A stretch of DNA of 64,000 bases from an uncultured Porphyromonadaceae bacterium (GTDB lineage Bacteria; Bacteroidota; Bacteroidia; Bacteroidales; Muribaculaceae): assembly GCA_900548975.1 (NCBI GenBank), contig URMS01000007.1, positions 68,066 through 132,065 of the forward strand. The letters run 5' to 3'. A program made the translations under genes and the position numbers. Of the stretch, positions 1 through 8,636 are shown piece after piece; the first letter of the stretch is position 1; each line of letters starts with the position of its first letter. The notes beneath the pieces are model-generated. The model was not told where the DNA came from. It worked only from the letters and a program-made list of their open reading frames with translations, and made no database searches.

Positions 1-863
1 GTCACAGGTAAAATCAGATATGCGTCAGTGGCATAGGAAAGGTAATTTATGACTGTGTTTTTACCGATTTTCGTACCTGTGGAGGCGACAATGTTTGCAG
101 CTCGGGTAAACGACAGCGGCTGTTTGATACTTTCTGCCAGTTTACGGATAAGAACCCTCAGCGCAAAAATATTTTCAATCTTGTTGCGGGCTGCTATATC
201 GCCAAGGAATATTTTTTGATACAGGCTTATGAGATAGTCGCGCTTTACAGGAAGAGTGGCGCATTCCGGGAATCCTCCGAATTCGAAATACTCCTCAAAA
301 AATTTCATAAGTTTTCCGCGTGAAGCTGTTGTCGCTGTCAGCAATTCATTAGTCGGATCCAGGCTGTTTATCGCAAGATACTCGTTAAACTGCATCGGGA
401 ATACTTCGCGAGTCATGTATCTGCCTCCGAGAATGGCACTCACATCCTTGGAGAGCATCTTGGCATTGCTTCCCGTAATGAATACTGTAAATTTGTTGTC
501 GGCTATCCGTCGTGCAAAATGTTCCCAGCCATCGACATTCTGGATTTCATCAAGAAACAGCATCGGACGTTTGTCGCTCAATCCGGCATGAACTTCCAGA
601 ATCATGTTCAGGTCAGCCGGTTCCATACCGGCCAGACGCTCGTCTTCAAAATTCAGATATATGATTTCATCCCATGTGTGCCCTTCGGCGATAAGCTCCT
701 GTATTTTGCCGTAAAGCAGATAGGATTTACCGGCGCGGCGTGCGCCAACCAACACTTGACGGTCAAAACCATCAAGCGATATGTTTCGTTTGGTAACATC
801 GTGGCGCATAACCTCTTCGCGGTTTTCGAGCATTACTTCCCGCAGTACTTCTGGCTTTATCAT
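1..863 (-). CDS. ATP-binding protein, AAA_14/DUF4143 family (3' end outside window)
   Basis: A reading frame of about 287 codons starts at ATG 863-861 and runs off the left edge, so the C-terminus is missing. The N-terminus reads MIKPEVLREVMLENREE. A Walker A motif GARRAGKS follows near residue 36, then a Walker B with the LFLDEIQ signature, and an ITGSNAKML sensor segment. This is the order seen in the Bacteroidota family of AAA ATPases with a C-terminal DUF4143 domain. The role of this family is poorly known, and it is often found in accessory gene pools. Base composition is lower in GC than the neighbouring FKBP genes, which fits an acquired gene. Two palindromic sites and a promoter lie directly upstream (872-928), so the gene is probably repressed or autoregulated. 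The family call is firm; the biological role is not known. Confidence 0.85.
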   Translation of the reverse strand, partial: MIKPEVLREVMLENREEVMRHDVTKRNISLDGFDRQVLVGARRAGKSYLLYGKIQELIAEGHTWDEIIYLNFEDERLAGMEPADLNMILEVHAGLSDKRPMLFLDEIQNVDGWEHFARRIADNKFTVFITGSNAKMLSKDVSAILGGRYMTREVFPMQFNEYLAINSLDPTNELLTATTASRGKLMKFFEEYFEFGGFPECATLPVKRDYLISLYQKIFLGDIAARNKIENIFALRVLIRKLAESIKQPLSFTRAANIVASTGTKIGKNTVINYLSYATDAYLILPV

Positions 864-871
864 ATTCCCTA

Positions 872-928
872 TTGTCTTGTGTACGGGACAAAAATAGGCA
901 TTTTTTGTCTTGTGTGCAAGACAAAAAA
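872..928 (-). promoter_or_regulatory. Promoter with two palindromic operator-like sites for the DUF4143 ATPase gene
   Basis: Site B (905-924) is a 20-base near-perfect palindrome. With the flanking T and A tracts it forms a 12-bp inverted repeat around TGTG (901-928). Site A (872-891) shares the 11 bases TTGTCTTGTGT with it and is a weaker palindrome. Their centres are 33 bp apart, about three helical turns. A minus-strand -7 element TATTTTTG (889-896) lies between and partly overlaps site A, so a bound dimer would cover the promoter. The start codon is only 8 bases downstream of site A. Confidence 0.6.
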
Positions 929-1045
929 TGGGGTTGGGGCCATATTTGTTAACTTATGTATTGCTTTGGCTCGGTTGCTGCGGGGCCGAGAACCGGCAGG
1001 GGTGCTTTTTTGTTGTATATAGGTGAAAAATAACTCGAAAACACT

Positions 1046-1053
1046 TATCTTTG
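1046..1053 (+). promoter_or_regulatory. -7 promoter element of the FKBP cluster
   Basis: TATCTTTG matches the Bacteroidota consensus TAnnTTTG and lies 27 bases before the ATG at 1081. No convincing -33 element was seen. Confidence 0.5.
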
Positions 1054-1080
1054 CAACGATAAAAAAAATTAAGTAAAAAA

Positions 1081-1707
1081 ATGGACAATAAAGAATTCGA
1101 CCGCCTCAGCTATGCTCTCGGGCTCAGCATGGGGCATAATTTCCGTGCAATGGGCATGGAAAAGCTCAGCATACAGGATTTCGCCGACGGTGTAGCATCT
1201 GTATTCTACGGCGAAGCCCCCAAAATGACTATCGACGAGGCCAAGGCCGAAGTACAGACATATTTTGCCGAAGTGCAGAAGAAACAGCAGGAGCAGGCTA
1301 TGGCCATGGCCGCCCTCAACGCCAAGAGCGGCAAGGAATTCCTTGAGGCCAACGGCAAGCGTGCCGAGGTGAACACCCTTCCTTCGGGCCTGCAGTACGA
1401 GGTTATCGAGCAGGGCAACGGTCCCAAGCCCGGTCCCGGCGATCAGGTGACCGTACACTATACCGGCAAGCTTATCGACGGAACTGTGTTCGACTCGAGC
1501 GAGGACCGCGGCGAGCCCGCCACATTTGGTGTAACTCAGGTAATTCCGGGCTGGGTAGAGGCTCTTCAGCTGATGAATGCCGGTTCGAAATGGCGTCTGT
1601 TCATACCCTCCGACCTTGCTTACGGCCCCAACGGTGCCGGCGGCGTGATCGGTCCGAACCAGACCCTTATTTTCGACGTAAACCTTATCGAAGTAGTAGG
1701 CAAATAA
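1081..1707 (+). CDS. FKBP-type peptidyl-prolyl cis-trans isomerase, cytoplasmic
   Basis: The 208-residue protein has an N-terminal FKBP_N-like helical dimerisation region (about residues 1-95) and a C-terminal FKBP_C domain (about 105-207). The FKBP_C domain shows the conserved VTVHYTGKLIDGTVFDSS strand, a VIPGWVEALQLM helix and the LAYGPNGAGGVIGPN loop. This is the FklB/Mip architecture, which catalyses proline isomerisation and assists folding. There is no signal peptide, so it should act in the cytoplasm, unlike the two following paralogues. It is the first of three adjacent FKBP genes, and the next gene starts on its stop codon (TAATG). A -7 element lies at 1046. The family assignment is secure. 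Confidence 0.95.
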   Translation: MDNKEFDRLSYALGLSMGHNFRAMGMEKLSIQDFADGVASVFYGEAPKMTIDEAKAEVQTYFAEVQKKQQEQAMAMAALNAKSGKEFLEANGKRAEVNTLPSGLQYEVIEQGNGPKPGPGDQVTVHYTGKLIDGTVFDSSEDRGEPATFGVTQVIPGWVEALQLMNAGSKWRLFIPSDLAYGPNGAGGVIGPNQTLIFDVNLIEVVGK

Positions 1708-2375
1708 TGCGTGGCATAGCAGCGATGATACTTGCGGTCGCCGCCTCGGTTCTCCCTGCGGGAGCCGCGACGGCGCCTGCCGATTCCACACAGCGTGCCG
1801 TGGCATCCTTCATATCGTCGAACTTCAAGCTCGCCATGCAGCAGGCGCTTTCCGACCTCGGTTCGCAGGGCCTGGCTCTCGACAGCGCCGCTGTGCTTGC
1901 CATGGTTAAGGCCGATCTCGACACCCCCTACGACCGCGACGCGCACACGGCCGCCTACGAGGCTGTGATGCTTGCCGTGGCCGATGCCCGCAAGGCCGTC
2001 AACGACCGCTTCATGGCCGAGGCGGCCGCCCGTCCCGGCGCTGCGGTGCAGCCCTCGGGCCTCGTGTTCGAGACTATGACACCGGGCAACGGCCCGCATC
2101 CGACGCCCGAATCGGTAGTGTTGCTCCGCTACCGCGGAGTGCTGCCCGACGGCACCGTGTTCGACGAAATTACCCCCGAGGAAGACCCCATGGAGACAGT
2201 GGCCTCGCGGCTTGTGCCGGGCATGACCGAAGGACTGTGCCTGATGCAGGCCGGCGGTAACTATATCCTCACCATACCGGCCGCGCTGGCATACGGCGCG
2301 CAGGGCGCCGGCGGCGTCATACCGCCCGACACGCCTCTGCGCTTCGATGTAGAACTCGTGGACATAAAGAACTGA
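1707..2375 (+). CDS. FKBP-type peptidyl-prolyl isomerase, exported
   Basis: I place the start at ATG 1707, which overlaps the previous stop by one base. A longer frame opens upstream inside the first gene but is unlikely to be used. The 222-residue product begins with a hydrophobic signal peptide (MRGIAAMILAVAASVLPAGAA). A helical N-terminal region follows, then an FKBP_C domain from about residue 110, with VVLLRYRGVLPDGTVFDE and LAYGAQGAGGVIPPD. It is therefore probably a periplasmic foldase. Several usual FKBP active-site aromatics differ from the first paralogue (for example LRYRG where the first has VHYTG), so substrate range or activity may differ. Translational coupling to the upstream FKBP is likely. 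Confidence 0.9.
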   Translation: MRGIAAMILAVAASVLPAGAATAPADSTQRAVASFISSNFKLAMQQALSDLGSQGLALDSAAVLAMVKADLDTPYDRDAHTAAYEAVMLAVADARKAVNDRFMAEAAARPGAAVQPSGLVFETMTPGNGPHPTPESVVLLRYRGVLPDGTVFDEITPEEDPMETVASRLVPGMTEGLCLMQAGGNYILTIPAALAYGAQGAGGVIPPDTPLRFDVELVDIKN

Positions 2376-2433
2376 CCCGTTTCTGCGCTTCGGGGTACAG
2401 CTTGTAGAAATCAATTAAACATCCTCTATAGAT

Positions 2434-3315
2434 ATGAAAAAAATGATTCTGGGCGTGTGCGCCCTTATGGCTATGGCCGCTGTATCGTGCGGCAAGTGCG
2501 GCGACAGCTCGTGCTCCACAGCCAAAACCGATTCTCTCTCGACCGTCTACGGCGAATACGTAGGCACAGTGCTTGCAGCCGACATGCAGACTAAGGACCG
2601 CGAGAATATCGACGCCAACAAGAAAGCATTCATGCGCGGCATGCAGATCGTATTCGGTGCCGACGAAGACAAGAACACCCAGATGGGTATGCAGGTGGCC
2701 CTGCAGATGCTCGGCGAAATCAGCCAGCTCGAATCGCAGGGTGCCGTTATCGACCGTGCCAAGGCCATGGCAAGCTTCAAGAAGGCCTTTATGTCGGACT
2801 CCGTGAATATGATGCAGTCGCAGACCATGATGATGGAGCTGCAGCGTCTTATCGGCGAGGCCCGCGAGGAAGCCGCTGCCGAAGCCGCCCGCAAGAAAGC
2901 CGAGGATCCCGAGGCAGTAGCCAACGTGAAGGCCGGCAAAGAATATGTGGAAGATCTGCAGAGCAAGGACAGCAACGTAGTGCTCGCATCCTCCGGTCTG
3001 GCATATAAGATCGAGGATCCCGGCCAGGGCGACAAGCCGACTGCCAACTCCACCGTGGTTGTCAACTATACAGGCCGTCACCTCAACGGCGAGGTATTCG
3101 ACAGCACCGACGGCGGCACTCCCGCCACCTTCAACCTCCAGGGTGTTGTTCCCGGTTTCCGCGAAGGCCTCATGCTGCTTGGCAAGACCGGCCGCGCCAC
3201 TCTCTACATCCCCGGCGAACTCGCCTACGGCCCCAACGGCCAGCCCGCCGCCAAGATCGGTCCCAACGAGATGCTCGTGTTCGACGTCGAACTCCTCGAC
3301 ATCGATCCCGAATAA
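2434..3315 (+). CDS. FKBP-type peptidyl-prolyl isomerase lipoprotein
   Basis: The 293-residue protein begins with a lipoprotein signal MKKMILGVCALMAMAAVSCG, with lipidation predicted at Cys19. A helix-rich FKBP_N region follows (about 25-165), including an alanine/glutamate-rich stretch near 145-160. The FKBP_C domain (about 185-293) contains VVVNYTGRHLNGEVFDST and LAYGPNGQPAAKIGPN. It is expected to sit on an envelope membrane and help fold exported proteins. A 58-base gap separates it from the second FKBP gene. A strong intrinsic terminator at 3339-3369 ends the cluster. Assignment is secure; membrane side is inferred. Confidence 0.93.
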   Translation: MKKMILGVCALMAMAAVSCGKCGDSSCSTAKTDSLSTVYGEYVGTVLAADMQTKDRENIDANKKAFMRGMQIVFGADEDKNTQMGMQVALQMLGEISQLESQGAVIDRAKAMASFKKAFMSDSVNMMQSQTMMMELQRLIGEAREEAAAEAARKKAEDPEAVANVKAGKEYVEDLQSKDSNVVLASSGLAYKIEDPGQGDKPTANSTVVVNYTGRHLNGEVFDSTDGGTPATFNLQGVVPGFREGLMLLGKTGRATLYIPGELAYGPNGQPAAKIGPNEMLVFDVELLDIDPE

Positions 3316-3338
3316 TCATACTTACCGTACTTTCTTTT

Positions 3339-3369
3339 GCCCGGACGCCGCCGCGCCCGGGCTTTTTTT
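3339..3369 (+). terminator. Intrinsic terminator of the FKBP cluster
   Basis: GCCCGG (3339-3344) pairs with CCGGGC (3357-3362), followed at once by seven T residues (3363-3369). Confidence 0.8.
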
Positions 3370-3443
3370 ACGGCTTTGGCACGATTGGAGACACCGGTCC
3401 GGCCGCTTTTGAGTAATTTTACGCCATAACAACCTCATATCAC

Positions 3444-6179
3444 ATGAAAACCATCCTATCGAAGTACTTTTTCTTATTTCTGCTGGGCCTGTTGCCGCTT
3501 TTGGCGGCCTGCACCGGTAACAGCGATGTCCTCGAGACCAGTGTCGAATTCAGCTCGTCGCCGCAGGGCGTGGCGCAGGAAAATCCACGCTTTTCGTGGA
3601 TTCTCAATGCCGACGGCCGCGGTATAATGCAGAAATCCTATCAGATAAAGGTAGCCCGCAGCGAGGCCGCTCTCCGCGATGGCGAAAATCTCGTATGGAA
3701 CTCGGGCACGGTCGATTCCGACGACTCCCATCTGGTGTCCTATGCCGGTCCGGCTCTCGAAGGAAGCCGCACCTACTGGTGGCAGGTGACCGTGCGCACC
3801 ACCGACGGCAAGGAGTACACGAGCGCTCCGGCGCACTGGACCATGGCCCGTGACGCTGACCGTCCATGGACCGCCGCCTGGATAGGCCTCAACGATTCGA
3901 CTGACATTAAGGTGGCCGACAACCGCACCACTCTGCCGGTGCGCTATCTGCGCAAGGAGTTCGGCCTCCGCGACAAGCCTGTGCGCGCCATGCTGAGTGT
4001 GTCGGGCATCGGTTCGTCGTACTGCTATCTCAACGGGCGCCGTGTCGGCGACGATGTCTTCGGCCCGCTGCCGGCACTCTACGACGCTTCCGTGCCCTTC
4101 CTCACCTATGATGTCACCGACATGCTCGCAGCCGGCGACAACGCCATTGGCGTGGCTTTGGGCAATGGCCGCTACTTCCCCATGCGTGCCGAGGGCATGC
4201 TGGGCTGGGGGCTGCCGCGCCTTATCGCCGAGCTCGAGGTAGAGTACCCCGACGGCACGGTCGAGACCATAGTTTCCGACCCCACATGGCGTGCGACCGC
4301 CGACGGCCCCGTGCGCGCCAACAACGAATACGACGGCGAGACCTTCGATGCCTCCATGGTCCTGGGCGACTGGACCGCCGCCGGTTACGACGATTCGGCA
4401 TGGCAGCCGGCAGTTGCCATGGACGCCCCTGCCGGGCGCCTGAAGGCCCAGATGTCGCCCTGCATCAAGGTGATGGACCGCATCAGCCCTGTGTCGGTGC
4501 GCAAGGTGGGCGACAACCGCTATATCGTCGACATGGGCCAGAATATGGTCGGATTTCCGCGGGTGCGCTTCAGCGGCACCAAGGACAAGCCCGTGACCAT
4601 GCGTTTCGCCGAGGTGCTGCAGCCCGGCGACAGCACCAGCCTCTATACCGACAATCTGCGTTCGGCCCTGGTCACCGACACATATATCCCCGCCGCCGAC
4701 GGCGTATTCGAGTGGCAGCCCGAGTTCGTGTACCACGGCTATCGCTTCATGGAAGTGGAAGGCGTGGCTGCCGAACCGACCCCCGATGATATCGAGGGTC
4801 TGGTGATATACGACGACATGGCCACCACAGGCTCGTTCGAATGCTCCGACGAAATTCTCACCCGTCTGCATCGCAACGCTTACCACGGCATACGCGGCAA
4901 TTACCGCGGCATGCCCACCGACTGCCCCCAGCGCGACGAGCGCCACGGATGGCTCGGCGACCGCACCACAGGCGCCTATGGCGAGAGCTTCCTCTTCGAC
5001 AACGCTCTTCTCTACCGCAAATGGCTGGCCGACATCGAGGAATCGATGAGCGACGCCGGCAGCATTTCCGACGTCTCGCCCCGATACTGGACGCTCCACC
5101 AGGACGACGTGACATGGCCTGCCGCATATTTCTATATCGCCGACATGCTCTACAATAATTTCGGCGACGATTATTCGATCCGCAACCGCTATGCGTCGAT
5201 GAAAAAATGGGTGGAGCATATGATGGCCGACCACATGACCGACTACATCATCACCACCGATACCTATGGCGACTGGTGTCTGCCGCCCGAATCGCTCGAG
5301 CTGATACACTCCAACGACCCTGCGCGCCGCACCGACGGCCGGTTGCTGTCGACATCGGTGTTCTACAGCATTCTGCAGCTCATGCAGAAGTTCGCCGACA
5401 TCAACGGCTGCCCCGACGACAAGGCCCGCTATGCCGGCATCGCCGAAAAGATGAAGGACGCCTACAATGCCGAGTTCTACCACTCCGACACCCACAGCTA
5501 TGCCAACAATACCGTCACGGCCAATCTGCTGTCGCTGCGCCTCGGTCTCGTGCCCGAGGGCGACGCTCAGGCCGTATGCGACAACGCCGTGCGGCGCACC
5601 GTCGAAGAGTGCGACGGCCATGTGAGCGTGGGTGTTCTCGGCATTCAGCACCTTATGCGCGGTCTTACCGAGCACGGCAACGCCGACCTCGCTTTCAGCA
5701 TAGCCTCGAACGACACCTATCCGTCGTGGGGATATATGATACGCCGCGGCGCCACCACCATCTGGGAGCTGTGGAACGGCGATACCGCCGACCCCGCCAT
5801 GAATTCGCGCAACCATGTGATGCTCCTCGGCGACGTGCTTATATGGATGTACGAGGATCTCGCCGGCATAGCCAATCATCCCGACACTGTCGGCTTTAAG
5901 AAGATACTCATGAAGCCGGTGTTCCCGGCCGGTCTCGACGCCGTAAGCGCCTCGCACCGCACGCCCTACGGCACAGTGTCGAGCAGCTGGACCAAAAGGG
6001 ACGGCGATTTCGAGTGGACAGTGACCATCCCGGCCAATACCACCGCCGAAATCGTGCTGCCCACCGCCCTCGGCGCATCCCTGCAGGGAGATACCACCGG
6101 CGTCATATCCGTCGCCGAATCCGACGGCAACACCCACACCACCCTCGGGTCCGGTACCTACACCTTCGGGAACCGTTAG
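3444..6179 (+). CDS. Alpha-L-rhamnosidase, GH78, lipoprotein
   Basis: The 911-residue protein carries a lipoprotein signal ending LLPLLAAC. An N-terminal Ig-like domain has the typical NPRFSW and YQIKVA motifs. A carbohydrate-binding-like domain follows, and then the (alpha/alpha)6 catalytic barrel. The GH78 general-acid signature DERHGWLGD starts at Asp498. The second conserved acidic site is Glu775 in TIWELWNG. A C-terminal beta domain completes the family layout. GH78 enzymes remove terminal alpha-L-rhamnose from plant or bacterial glycans by inversion. The gene stands alone, with a possible weak promoter near 3413, and is not beside a SusC/D pair. A GH106 enzyme, another rhamnosidase family, lies 25 kb away. 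Assignment is very secure; the exact substrate cannot be read. Confidence 0.95.
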   Translation: MKTILSKYFFLFLLGLLPLLAACTGNSDVLETSVEFSSSPQGVAQENPRFSWILNADGRGIMQKSYQIKVARSEAALRDGENLVWNSGTVDSDDSHLVSYAGPALEGSRTYWWQVTVRTTDGKEYTSAPAHWTMARDADRPWTAAWIGLNDSTDIKVADNRTTLPVRYLRKEFGLRDKPVRAMLSVSGIGSSYCYLNGRRVGDDVFGPLPALYDASVPFLTYDVTDMLAAGDNAIGVALGNGRYFPMRAEGMLGWGLPRLIAELEVEYPDGTVETIVSDPTWRATADGPVRANNEYDGETFDASMVLGDWTAAGYDDSAWQPAVAMDAPAGRLKAQMSPCIKVMDRISPVSVRKVGDNRYIVDMGQNMVGFPRVRFSGTKDKPVTMRFAEVLQPGDSTSLYTDNLRSALVTDTYIPAADGVFEWQPEFVYHGYRFMEVEGVAAEPTPDDIEGLVIYDDMATTGSFECSDEILTRLHRNAYHGIRGNYRGMPTDCPQRDERHGWLGDRTTGAYGESFLFDNALLYRKWLADIEESMSDAGSISDVSPRYWTLHQDDVTWPAAYFYIADMLYNNFGDDYSIRNRYASMKKWVEHMMADHMTDYIITTDTYGDWCLPPESLELIHSNDPARRTDGRLLSTSVFYSILQLMQKFADINGCPDDKARYAGIAEKMKDAYNAEFYHSDTHSYANNTVTANLLSLRLGLVPEGDAQAVCDNAVRRTVEECDGHVSVGVLGIQHLMRGLTEHGNADLAFSIASNDTYPSWGYMIRRGATTIWELWNGDTADPAMNSRNHVMLLGDVLIWMYEDLAGIANHPDTVGFKKILMKPVFPAGLDAVSASHRTPYGTVSSSWTKRDGDFEWTVTIPANTTAEIVLPTALGASLQGDTTGVISVAESDGNTHTTLGSGTYTFGNR

Positions 6180-6210
6180 CGCCCGTAGATTTGAATCGGC
6201 TATTCTCTCA

Positions 6211-6323
6211 GGCAGACCCGCGGTGAGCGGGTCGGGAGACAATAGCGCAGGGTGGAGCGTAGCGAGACCCTGCGATTAGGTCCATATACGTTAACAAAAC
6301 CCGCAGTGAGCGGGTTGCGAGAC
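6211..6323 (+). repeat. Dispersed three-hairpin element, copy 1
   Basis: Three inverted repeats stand in a row: GACCCGC/GCGGGTC (6215-6233), CGCAGGGT/ACCCTGCG (6246-6274) and AACCCGC/GCGGGTT (6298-6316), followed by GCGAGAC. The loop of the middle hairpin holds GCGTAGC. The same arrangement recurs at 30501 and, inverted, at 11447. It sits just after the GH78 stop codon. Confidence 0.85.
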
Positions 6324-6363
6324 TTCGAATTTGTCAATTCACCACGGAGAGGTCGAAGATTTT

Positions 6364-6409
6364 AAGCCCGGGTTAAGGGTCGCCGACAGGCGCCCGCAAC
6401 CCGGGTTTT
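6364..6409 (+). terminator. Probable terminator downstream of GH78
   Basis: An 11-bp stem (6364-6374 with 6398-6408, one G-T pair) encloses a second GC-rich stem and runs into TTTT (6406-6409). It lies between convergent genes; the T run is on the plus strand. Confidence 0.6.
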
Positions 6410-6458
6410 ATTGATGCTCCCATAGAAACCGACCCTGTAGGTGTCGGACTAACACAAC

Positions 6459-7316
6459 TTATTCGCGGGAGGACAGTAGGGCGGCGGTGCGGGGGAGCAT
6501 CAGGGGGCGGAGGCTGGAGTAGGGGATGGTGCAGGAGGGCATGCCGTCGGCGTAGCAGGCTATTTCGTACTGCTGGTAGGTGAACACGAGGCCTTCTGCA
6601 TCGAAGACCGGCGGATAGGCCGGTAGCCTGAGCGTGTCGGGGTTGATGAGGAGCACGTCGGCCAGGGTGGCGCCCTCAGAGGCATTTTCCTTGAAGTACT
6701 GGTCCCACAGGGCTTTTTTCACCAGTTCTACGACTGCGGGCATCTTTGCCGGCTCGAAAATATTGGCCTCGGTAAGCCGCTCGCCGGTGTTGGCGTTGAA
6801 TGTCTGGCCTACGCCGAGGCTGCCGCCGTGAGCGCCGCCCAGATATATGTAGTCCGAGAAAGAGTAGGACAGCAGGCTGTCGGAAGAATAGACCGGGCGG
6901 AAGGAGCTTTGGAACTCGTACTCGATGGCTATTTTTTCGCGGGCGAACTCCGCGAAATCGTTTTCGCTCATCTTCGCTATGGCGGCTCCGCACTCGTCGA
7001 GGAGGGCCTGTCCGTTCTGCAGGTCGCCGGTCGACAGGCGGTGGCCGGTGCCGAAATCGTCGGCCACGGCGCGTGCCAGGCGCTCGCCTATCCATGCCCG
7101 CACGCTGTCGGCGAGAGCCGATGTGTCGTTGGCGGGATACAGGCCTTTGATTTCGATTTTGGCTTTGCACCCGGCGGTAACCACGGAGTCGGCCCAGCCG
7201 ATAGAGTCGGTGGCGAAGACCGGTGCGTGGTGTTCAGGGGTAGATGTCGCTACGCTGCAGGCCGCCAGCGACAGCGCCGCTATCGCCGCCGGCAAAATAT
7301 TTAGACGGTGTTTCAT
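6459..7316 (-). CDS. DUF3298/RsiV-like lipoprotein
   Basis: The 285-residue protein starts at ATG 7316, preceded by GGAAATT; an alternative ATG lies three codons upstream at 7325. It begins MKHRLNILPAAIAALSLAAC, a lipoprotein signal. A DUF4163-like region is followed by a DUF3298 domain with the diagnostic YLGGAHGG motif (about residue 165) and a C-terminal YSSLRPLM strand. This two-domain fold is shared with the B. subtilis anti-sigma factor RsiV and the C-terminus of PdaC. In Bacteroidota the function is unknown; surface or periplasmic glycan binding is one possibility. It lies downstream of the serpin operon but is separated from it by a terminator at 7362-7392 and a candidate -7 element at 7351. 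Confidence 0.8.
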   Translation of the reverse strand: MKHRLNILPAAIAALSLAACSVATSTPEHHAPVFATDSIGWADSVVTAGCKAKIEIKGLYPANDTSALADSVRAWIGERLARAVADDFGTGHRLSTGDLQNGQALLDECGAAIAKMSENDFAEFAREKIAIEYEFQSSFRPVYSSDSLLSYSFSDYIYLGGAHGGSLGVGQTFNANTGERLTEANIFEPAKMPAVVELVKKALWDQYFKENASEGATLADVLLINPDTLRLPAYPPVFDAEGLVFTYQQYEIACYADGMPSCTIPYSSLRPLMLPRTAALLSSRE

Positions 7317-7350
7317 AATTTCCATTTTCGCTTATTCGGTGTTAGAAGCA

Positions 7351-7358
7351 CAAATATA
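7351..7358 (-). promoter_or_regulatory. -7 promoter element of the DUF3298 gene
   Basis: Minus-strand TATATTTG fits TAnnTTTG exactly and lies 34 bases upstream of ATG 7316. It follows directly after the terminator of the serpin operon. Confidence 0.5.
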
Positions 7359-7361
7359 GCG

Positions 7362-7392
7362 AAAAAAACAGGGCAAGCGCACCGGCTTGCCC
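7362..7392 (-). terminator. Intrinsic terminator of the C10-serpin operon
   Basis: On the minus strand GGGCAAGC and GCTTGCCC (7371-7378 and 7385-7392) form an 8-bp stem followed by seven T residues (7368-7362). Confidence 0.8.
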
Positions 7393-7412
7393 CGCTCATT
7401 AACTTTCTAATC

Positions 7413-8636
7413 TTACAGGTTCATGATTTTGCCGGCGAAAAGAATGCTGTTTGTGCTCTTTTCGGTAATGAGGAATATAAACGGACGGTCGAATGTAACA
7501 GGTCTAAAGCCGGGACTGGCATTTACCAGATGCCCAGACGTGATAGTGGCGGCCTCAGCACCCTGCTCGTTAAACTCGACAGATGTTTTCTGGCGAACCA
7601 GAAAACCTACCTCCGAAAGCGGTTCATTGAAAAGATTTACCCGTCCCGGTGCCAAAAGACTCTTCACACCCATGTCGTGGAGTATGTCGTTCAGATCTAT
7701 CTCTTTGTTCTCTGCGATCTTGAATCTCGGCAGCGAGATGTCTATGCCCCGGTTATGCGGCTCGTACGACCAAAGTTCTTTCAGGGCATCGGATTCGATA
7801 AGTTCTTCAATATCGCCTGAGGGCAGGATAAATGTGGCATTGAAAGCTCCGGCGCCGAAGGGCAACTCAACTGCTTCATAGTCGGCAGTACGCTCATACA
7901 GGTAGCCTCCCTCGCGGTTCATCATGTCGATCTGCGAGTCGCCATTCTGTCCGTGGAAGGTCGCTTTCTTTGTATTTTTAGTTTTGAAAACATATTTCCA
8001 CTCCGCTTTGAAATAGGTGGCATTGATGAGAGCACTGTATACAGGTAATTTAACAGTGATATCACGGATGAGGCCGCGCGTCTTGTCGTTTACCCACGAA
8101 TTGATTTCTTCTTTCACATTCGGCGACTTACCGGTCATATCGCGCCTGAAGATGTCGGCTTTGTAATACTCCTGTGCGATGTTGCTGAAAGTGGGTGTGA
8201 GAGTGAACTCCTGCTCGTACCACACCGAGTTTGCGAAGGCTAATTGCGCTTTCGGGTCGAGCGAGGGCAGTTTGGCTGCAAGAGTGGCATAGAGTTCGTT
8301 GAGTTCGTCGGTACCGGAGTAGCCGAGAACCGAAGCGATCTCTGCTGCGGTCTCGTCGGACGCAGCGTTCGAAAGCATGCACAGCAACATGTTGGCGCTC
8401 AGAGGCGAGCATGCCACATTTTTGCCTTTATAGTCATCTGCAAGCGCCACATTGCGGAAGAAATCGATATTAAAATCCCGAACCGCCGCCGCAGCCTCAT
8501 TAGCCTCTGCCGTCAGCTCTATCACCGGAGTCACACCGCTGTCGGTGCCTCCACCGTTGTCAGCAGGCTCATCGCCGGAGCATGCAGTCAGCAAACCGGC
8601 GAGAGTAACAGACATAAAAATAAATATTTTTTTCAT
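7413..8636 (-). CDS. Serpin-family serine/cysteine protease inhibitor lipoprotein, copy A
   Basis: I use ATG 8636, preceded by AGAAGAG; an in-frame TTG lies four codons upstream. The 407-residue product has a lipoprotein signal ending LLTAC (Cys19), followed by SGDEP, an acidic stretch like the export signals of surface lipoproteins. The remainder is a full serpin fold. The hinge and reactive loop read NEQGAEAATITSG followed by HLVNASPG, and the C-terminus has FRPVTFDRPFIFLI. The small residues at P15-P10 are typical of an inhibitory serpin, but Ile at P9 is unusual. The scissile bond should lie in Val-Asn-Ala-Ser. It is the last gene of the apparent C10 protease operon and differs from copy B almost only in its last residues (TNSILFAGKIMNL). 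Confidence 0.93.
   Translation of the reverse strand: MKKIFIFMSVTLAGLLTACSGDEPADNGGGTDSGVTPVIELTAEANEAAAAVRDFNIDFFRNVALADDYKGKNVACSPLSANMLLCMLSNAASDETAAEIASVLGYSGTDELNELYATLAAKLPSLDPKAQLAFANSVWYEQEFTLTPTFSNIAQEYYKADIFRRDMTGKSPNVKEEINSWVNDKTRGLIRDITVKLPVYSALINATYFKAEWKYVFKTKNTKKATFHGQNGDSQIDMMNREGGYLYERTADYEAVELPFGAGAFNATFILPSGDIEELIESDALKELWSYEPHNRGIDISLPRFKIAENKEIDLNDILHDMGVKSLLAPGRVNLFNEPLSEVGFLVRQKTSVEFNEQGAEAATITSGHLVNASPGFRPVTFDRPFIFLITEKSTNSILFAGKIMNL

Noticed and set aside
256..1022. Two plus-strand open frames over the ATPase gene
   Set aside because: They lie opposite a minus-strand frame with Walker A and B motifs and have no motifs themselves.
1590..1706. Upstream extension of the second FKBP gene
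   Set aside because: The extension lies inside the first FKBP gene, and the signal peptide starts exactly at ATG 1707.
3474..6242. A 922-codon open frame on the minus strand, opposite the rhamnosidase gene
   Set aside because: It lacks any recognisable motif and is rich in His, Gly and Val, as expected from the complement of high-GC codons; the plus-strand GH78 gene is certain.
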